DNA of 8,573 nt from an uncultured Ruminococcus sp. (GTDB lineage: Bacteria; Bacillota; Clostridia; Oscillospirales; Ruminococcaceae). The notes beneath the pieces were generated by a model. It made no database searches. It was not told the origin of the DNA and saw only the letters and a program-made list of their open reading frames with translations. The stretch is taken from positions 1 through 8,573 of the forward strand of contig CAMWRL010000072.1 of the NCBI GenBank assembly GCA_947176685.1. The letters are read 5' to 3'. Shown here one piece after another: positions 4,539 to 8,573 of this stretch (position 1 is the first letter of the stretch; each line of letters starts with the position of its first letter). The position numbers and the translations under genes were made by a program.

Positions 4539-6902
4539 ATGTCTGATAAATTCCGTTCTCTGCTTGAAAACAGGAAGTTTCTCTTTCTGGACGGCGGAAT
4601 GGGAACTATGCTTCAGGCTAACGGCATACAGACCGGACATCTTCCGGAACTTCTCAATATAACAAATCCCGAAGTTGTCATGAATATTCACCGTATGTAT
4701 GCGGAAGCTGGTGCGGATATTATATATGCCAACACTTTCGGGGCTAACCGTTTCAAACTTGAAAACTCCGGTTACAGCGTTGAGGAAGTCGTAAGGGCAG
4801 GAATAAAAAATGCCCGTTCAGCGATTGGTGACAAACTCGTTGCATTGGATATGGGGTCTGCCGGACAACTGCTTGAACCGTCCGGCACGCTGTCTTTTGA
4901 AGAAGCCTATGAAGCTTACAGGGAAATCGTTACAGCCGGAAGTGAAGCCGATGTTATAGTTATCGAAACAATGACAGACCTGTATGAAGTAAAAGCCGCA
5001 TTGCTTGCCGCTAAGGAAAACTCCAACAAACCAGTGCTTGTTACAATGACCTTTGAGGAAAATATGCGTACTTTTACGGGAGTTTCACCGGAATGTATGT
5101 CGGCAGTCTTAGAGGGTCTGGGGGCTGATGCTATAGGTGTTAACTGTTCTCTGGGTCCGGACGAACTTTTCCCCATACTTGACAGAATATGTTCACTGAC
5201 AAGTCTTCCGGTTATTGCAAAGCCCAATGCCGGACTTCCCGACCCCGTAACAAATGCTTTCAACGTAATGCCGGAGGACTTCGCCGCAAGCTGCGCAAAA
5301 CTTGCCGGAGCAGGCGTTAAGATATTCGGCGGCTGCTGCGGAACTACTCCGGAACATATCCGGCAGATGATTAAAACACTTGACAGTGCTGATAATATTA
5401 AAAGACCTGTAAAACGTGTAAGTCTTGCGTGTTCGGCGGTCAACTGCGTGACAATAAATCAGCCCCGTGTTATCGGAGAACGCATTAACCCGACCGGAAA
5501 GAAGCGTTTCAAGGAAGCCCTGATAAACCACGATATTGATTATATTCTGGGGCAGGCAGTGGAGCAGATTCACGCAGGTGCGGAAATCCTTGATGTAAAC
5601 GTGGGACTTCCGGACATCAATGAAAAAGAAATGATGGTGACAGCGGTCAAGGCTATCCAGAGTGTATGCGATACGCCGTTACAGCTTGACAGCACTATTC
5701 CGGAAGTACTTGAAGCCGGTCTGCGTGTATACAACGGCAAACCGATTGTAAACTCCGTAAACGGTGAGGACGAATCACTTGACAGTATACTTCCGCTTGT
5801 AAAGAAATACGGTGCATCTGTTGTGGGACTTACTCTTGATAAAGGCGGTATCCCTAAAACCGCTGACGGACGTTTTGCAATTGCCGAAAAAATCCTTAAA
5901 CGTGCCACGGATTACGGTATTCCGAAAGAGGACGTTTTTATAGACTGCCTGACGCTTACTGCATCGGCTGAACAGGATGGCGTTATAGAAACTCTCAACG
6001 CCCTTAACCGTGTAAAGAATGAACTGGGACTGCGTACTGTTCTGGGAGTATCAAATATTTCATTTGGTCTGCCAAATAGGGAACTTATTACAAGAACGTT
6101 TCTGACAATGGCACTGCACAGCGGACTTGATTTGCCGATTATAAATCCCAATGTCGATTCCATAATAGGTGCGGTACGTGCTTACAGACTTCTTTCCGGT
6201 ACGGACAGAAATTCCGCTGAATTTATAAGTATTTACGCAAATAATTCCGCACCTGCTCCGGCTGCAACGGAAAAAAATTCTCCTGATTTGGTTTACGCAG
6301 TCGAAAACGGTCTTAAAAACGAAGCTCTCAGGGCTGTCCGTGAACTTGCCGAAAACTCCGACCCTATGGAAATTATAAATAATTATCTTATTCCGGCACT
6401 GGACTCGGCAGGCGAAAAATTTGAAAAGGGTAAAATATTCCTTCCGCAGCTTATACTTACGGCAGGAGCAGCACAGGCGTGTTTTGAAGTGATAAAGGAA
6501 AAACTTGCACTAAGCAATACCGCAAGTATTTCAAAAGGCAAGGTTGTACTTGCTACAGTAAAGGGCGATATTCACGACATAGGAAAAAATATCGTAAAAG
6601 TCCTGCTTGAAAGCTATGGATTTGACGTTATAGACCTCGGAAAAGACGTTGAACCGCAGCTTATAGTTGACACGGCTATAAAACATCAGGTGAAGCTTGT
6701 GGGACTGTCCGCACTTATGACAACCACTCTCGGTGCTATGGCTGAAACTGTTTCACTGCTCAACAGCAAGTACCCCGACTGTAAAACAGTAGTAGGCGGT
6801 GCTGTACTGACTGCCTCATATGCCGAACAGATTCACGCTGATTTCTACGCAAAGGACGCTAAACAGACCGTTGATATTGCAGCCGGAATCTACAGAAAAT
6901 AA
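4539..6902 (+). CDS. metH: Cobalamin-dependent methionine synthase, short form without reactivation domain
   Basis: The enzyme transfers the methyl group of 5-methyltetrahydrofolate, via cobalamin, to homocysteine to give methionine. The 787 residues contain three modules in order. The homocysteine-binding barrel (about 1-290) begins FLFLDGGMGTML, with zinc ligands Cys203 (GVNCSLG) and Cys266-Cys267 (GGCCGT). The methyltetrahydrofolate (pterin-binding) barrel (about 308-560) has VIGERINPTGKKRF (311-324), DVNVG (352-356) and QLDST (382-386). After an Ala/Pro linker (about 568-582) come the four-helix cap (about 585-660) and B12-binding Rossmann domain (about 667-787) with DIHDIGKN (677-684), whose His679 is the lower cobalt ligand. 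The protein stops where the E. coli enzyme (over 1200 residues) would continue into its AdoMet-binding reactivation domain. The Thermotoga-type enzyme is short in the same way and uses a separate reactivation protein; none is in this window. There is no cobalamin riboswitch upstream. Confidence 0.93.
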   Translation: MSDKFRSLLENRKFLFLDGGMGTMLQANGIQTGHLPELLNITNPEVVMNIHRMYAEAGADIIYANTFGANRFKLENSGYSVEEVVRAGIKNARSAIGDKLVALDMGSAGQLLEPSGTLSFEEAYEAYREIVTAGSEADVIVIETMTDLYEVKAALLAAKENSNKPVLVTMTFEENMRTFTGVSPECMSAVLEGLGADAIGVNCSLGPDELFPILDRICSLTSLPVIAKPNAGLPDPVTNAFNVMPEDFAASCAKLAGAGVKIFGGCCGTTPEHIRQMIKTLDSADNIKRPVKRVSLACSAVNCVTINQPRVIGERINPTGKKRFKEALINHDIDYILGQAVEQIHAGAEILDVNVGLPDINEKEMMVTAVKAIQSVCDTPLQLDSTIPEVLEAGLRVYNGKPIVNSVNGEDESLDSILPLVKKYGASVVGLTLDKGGIPKTADGRFAIAEKILKRATDYGIPKEDVFIDCLTLTASAEQDGVIETLNALNRVKNELGLRTVLGVSNISFGLPNRELITRTFLTMALHSGLDLPIINPNVDSIIGAVRAYRLLSGTDRNSAEFISIYANNSAPAPAATEKNSPDLVYAVENGLKNEALRAVRELAENSDPMEIINNYLIPALDSAGEKFEKGKIFLPQLILTAGAAQACFEVIKEKLALSNTASISKGKVVLATVKGDIHDIGKNIVKVLLESYGFDVIDLGKDVEPQLIVDTAIKHQVKLVGLSALMTTTLGAMAETVSLLNSKYPDCKTVVGGAVLTASYAEQIHADFYAKDAKQTVDIAAGIYRK

Positions 6903-6922
6903 TACCAGAAAGGATATGGATT

Positions 6923-8041
6923 ATGATTATACTTGACGACCTCAGAGTCGAAATGACAGGTTACAGAAAAGAAATGACAGAACTTGCAGACGTATTGAAT
7001 ATAAAGGCGGCTAAAGACAGAATAGCTGAACTTAACGCCGAAACTGCAAAGGACGGTTTCTGGGACGACCTCGAAAACTCTCAAAAGGTACTCCGTGAAA
7101 CAAAGTCCCTTGAAAGAAAAATCGAAAAATACAACAAGCTTAATGACAGCCTTGAAGACCTTATTACACTGATAGAGCTTTCAATTGAAGAAGATGACGA
7201 CAGCTCGGTTGAGGAAATAAAGGCTGATTCGGAAACTTTCAAGAGAAAACTCGAAGACGAAAAACTGTCAACACTTCTTACAGGAGAATACGACAATTCA
7301 AATGCTATTCTCACGTTTCACGCCGGAGCAGGCGGCACAGAGGCTCAGGACTGGGCAGAAATGCTTTACAGAATGTACAACCACTGGGCAGAACGTCATA
7401 ACTACAAAGTTACGCTTATGGACTACCTTGACGGTGATGATGCCGGTATGAAGTCCGCATCAATACTCATTGAGGGCGATAACGCTTACGGTTATATGAA
7501 GTCAGAATCAGGCGTTCACAGACTGGTACGTATATCACCGTTTGACGCTTCCGGCAGAAGACACACTTCCTTTGCGGCTCTCGAAGTTATGCCCGAAATC
7601 GATGATTCAATAGAAGTTGACATACGTCCTGAAGACATTGAAATGGAAGTTTATCGTTCAAGCGGTGCGGGCGGTCAGAAAGTCAACAAGACCAGTTCAG
7701 CAGTACGCCTTATCCATAAGCCGACTGGTATTGTGGTTTCGTGTCAGACACAGAGAAGCCAGTACCAGAACAAGGACTATGCTATGAAAATGCTGCGTTC
7801 AAAGCTCGTTGAAATAAAGGAACGTGAACACCTTGAAAAAATAGAGGACATCAAGGGCGTACAGCGTGAAATTGCGTGGGGTTCTCAGATACGTTCATAT
7901 GTATTTATGCCGTATACCCTCGCAAAAGACCATAGAACAGGTTTTGAGAACGGAAACATTCAGGCAGTTATGGACGGCGATATTGACGGCTTTATAAATG
8001 CTTATCTTAAATCGCTTTCACACGGCACTCTTGCAAAATAA
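6923..8041 (+). CDS. prfB: Peptide chain release factor 2 (RF2), no programmed frameshift
   Basis: RF2 recognises UGA and UAA stop codons and triggers release of the finished protein. The 372 residues run in one frame. The stop-codon-reading SPF tripeptide is at 205-207, the catalytic GGQ at 250-252 in SSGAGGQKVNKT, and GAGGTE at 135-140; helical domain I is residues 1 to about 115. In E. coli and many other bacteria a +1 frameshift at a CTTTGAC site near codon 26 makes RF2 autoregulatory. Here the equivalent segment (around LADVLNIKAAK, 21-31) has neither the in-frame TGA nor the SD-like stimulator, so synthesis is not controlled that way. AAAGGA at 6909-6914 is 8 nt before the ATG. The gene ends in TAA, which RF1 also reads. 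It follows metH by 20 bp. Confidence 0.97.
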   Translation: MIILDDLRVEMTGYRKEMTELADVLNIKAAKDRIAELNAETAKDGFWDDLENSQKVLRETKSLERKIEKYNKLNDSLEDLITLIELSIEEDDDSSVEEIKADSETFKRKLEDEKLSTLLTGEYDNSNAILTFHAGAGGTEAQDWAEMLYRMYNHWAERHNYKVTLMDYLDGDDAGMKSASILIEGDNAYGYMKSESGVHRLVRISPFDASGRRHTSFAALEVMPEIDDSIEVDIRPEDIEMEVYRSSGAGGQKVNKTSSAVRLIHKPTGIVVSCQTQRSQYQNKDYAMKMLRSKLVEIKEREHLEKIEDIKGVQREIAWGSQIRSYVFMPYTLAKDHRTGFENGNIQAVMDGDIDGFINAYLKSLSHGTLAK

Positions 8042-8065
8042 TTAATATAAAGGAGGTTTTTCACA

Positions 8066-8470
8066 ATGGGCGACTTTGTTATATGGGCGTTGATGTTTGC
8101 AATTGTTTATATGGTTCTCAGCAGTATGCGGTCAAACGAAAAACCTCCCGAACCAGAAAAAAAGAAATCTGCCCCCCCGAAGTCCGAGGACACCGAGTAT
8201 ACAAAAGGTTTCAGGGACAAAATAGCAGTTGAAATGATTAAAGGCAAGTCCGCTGACGATATTGTTTCAGAACATCCGACGCTTACAGCAGACGAAGTAA
8301 ACAATTGGAAAGAAGATTTACTTGACCATATTTCAAGGTTGTCCGAACAGAATGCTAATCTGTCAATGCGTGTCGGCGAATTGGATATGAAAGTCCGGTG
8401 GCTTGAAAAAACCTGTAAAACTCACATTGGCGACGACTGGAAAGACAAGACAGGTTATAAATTCCTCTGA
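8066..8470 (+). CDS. Small membrane-anchored coiled-coil protein with possible helix-turn-helix
   Basis: I do not recognise this 134-residue protein. An N-terminal hydrophobic helix (about 4-20) without a cleavage motif suggests an anchored protein; the basic stretch after it (Arg22, then KKK at 32-34) favours a cytoplasmic C-terminal part. A Pro/Lys/Glu-rich linker (about 24-45) follows. Residues 48-85 (KIAVEMIKG, SADDIVSEHPTLTADEVNNW) have the spacing of a small helix-turn-helix like that of IS3-type OrfA proteins. Residues 85-113 are a regular coiled coil with L85, I89, L92, L99, V103, L106, V110 and L113 at heptad a/d positions (position 96 is Asn). It has a strong AAAGGAGGT (8049-8057), lies 24 bp after prfB and directly before the terminator, so it is the last gene of the operon. 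Its function is unknown; the DNA-binding idea rests on pattern alone. Confidence 0.85.
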   Translation: MGDFVIWALMFAIVYMVLSSMRSNEKPPEPEKKKSAPPKSEDTEYTKGFRDKIAVEMIKGKSADDIVSEHPTLTADEVNNWKEDLLDHISRLSEQNANLSMRVGELDMKVRWLEKTCKTHIGDDWKDKTGYKFL

Positions 8471-8473
8471 TTG

Positions 8474-8502
8474 AAAAAAAGAGCTGACAGGCTCTTTTTT
8501 TT
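8474..8502 (+). terminator. Intrinsic terminator of the pheA-metH-prfB operon
   Basis: A GAGC/GCTC stem (8481-8484 with 8491-8494) is extended by seven A:T pairs, has a six-base loop (TGACAG) and is followed by eight Ts (8495-8502). It starts 3 bp after the last stop codon. The matching A-tract on the left could let it work in both directions. Confidence 0.9.
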
Positions 8503-8509
8503 ATGCACA

Positions 8510-8573
8510 CCATTCTGTACGAATTTCATATAATACAACAGAAATTTTTTTGCCGTACTGTACGGCAGAATGG
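8510..8573. repeat. Nested inverted repeat at the right edge
   Basis: CCATTCTG (8510-8517) is the reverse complement of CAGAATGG (8566-8573), the last bases of the window. Inside it, TGCCGTAC-T-GTACGGCA (8551-8567) is a perfect 8-bp inverted repeat about one base, and ATTTC (8523-8527) pairs with GAAAT (8541-8545). CTGTACG occurs twice, at 8515-8521 and 8558-8564. No T-run follows the hairpins on either strand, so they are not terminators. A TATAAT lies at 8529-8534 without a convincing -35. It could be a small non-autonomous element, an operator region or a structured RNA; the right arm may continue past the window. Confidence 0.5.

Noticed and set aside
4916..5443. 175-residue open frame antisense to metH
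   Set aside because: It is a shadow of the metH coding strand, Ser/Ala/Thr-rich, with no ribosome binding site and no domain; other antisense frames at 5193-5573, 5570-5908 and 5912-6163 are rejected likewise.
6916..6936. Six-codon mini-ORF overlapping the prfB start
   Set aside because: ATG at 6916 lies only 1 nt from the AAAGGA site, too close for efficient initiation, and the peptide is trivial; ATG at 6923 has normal spacing.
8529..8534. Promoter for a gene beyond the right edge
   Set aside because: TATAAT is perfect, but the bases at 17-18 bp upstream do not resemble a -35 and there is no extended TG; not supported without more sequence.

Overview
The window looks like ordinary chromosome from a low-to-moderate GC Gram-positive anaerobe. 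The best guess is a clostridial lineage of the Ruminococcus/Oscillospiraceae kind. The grounds are strong AGGAGG-type ribosome binding sites, a fused chorismate mutase-prephenate dehydratase, a short cobalamin-dependent methionine synthase without a reactivation domain, separate ruvC-ruvA-ruvB genes, and A+T-rich extended -10 promoters. The genus is inferred from these traits and was not tested.

Two operons diverge from a 184-bp intergenic region (3226-3409). The leftward operon (minus strand, 3225 to 1) is ruvC, ruvA, ruvB, a cysteine-rich protein of 173 residues with a C39/papain-like Cys...His pattern, and the first 156 codons of a phosphoglucosamine-mutase-like protein that runs off the left edge. 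RuvC, RuvA and RuvB together branch-migrate and cleave Holliday junctions. The last two genes are tightly coupled to ruvB: one 4-bp ATGA overlap, then a 3-bp gap. They have no obvious role in recombination. The mutase-like protein keeps the domain I framework but not the phosphoserine loop.

The rightward operon (plus strand, 3410 to 8470) is pheA (phenylalanine synthesis), a metH-type methionine synthase, prfB (release factor 2) and a small membrane-anchored coiled-coil protein. Gaps are 13, 20 and 24 bp, and the operon ends in a clear intrinsic terminator at 8474-8502. prfB is one continuous frame without the usual programmed +1 frameshift.

The divergent region holds two good sigma-A-type promoters, one per direction. 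Between the -35 and -10 of the leftward one lies GAACGGCTGTTT, which fits the GAAC-N4-GTTY core of the Gram-positive LexA (SOS) box. The ruvA-ruvB gap carries an 18-bp perfect palindrome. The last 64 bases of the window form a nested inverted repeat that the window edge may cut.

I see no rRNA, tRNA, CRISPR array, insertion sequence or phage gene, and no gene-free stretch longer than about 190 bp. No clearly new defence or mobile system is visible. The most unusual items are the degenerate mutase, its cysteine-peptidase-like partner and the membrane-anchored coiled-coil protein.
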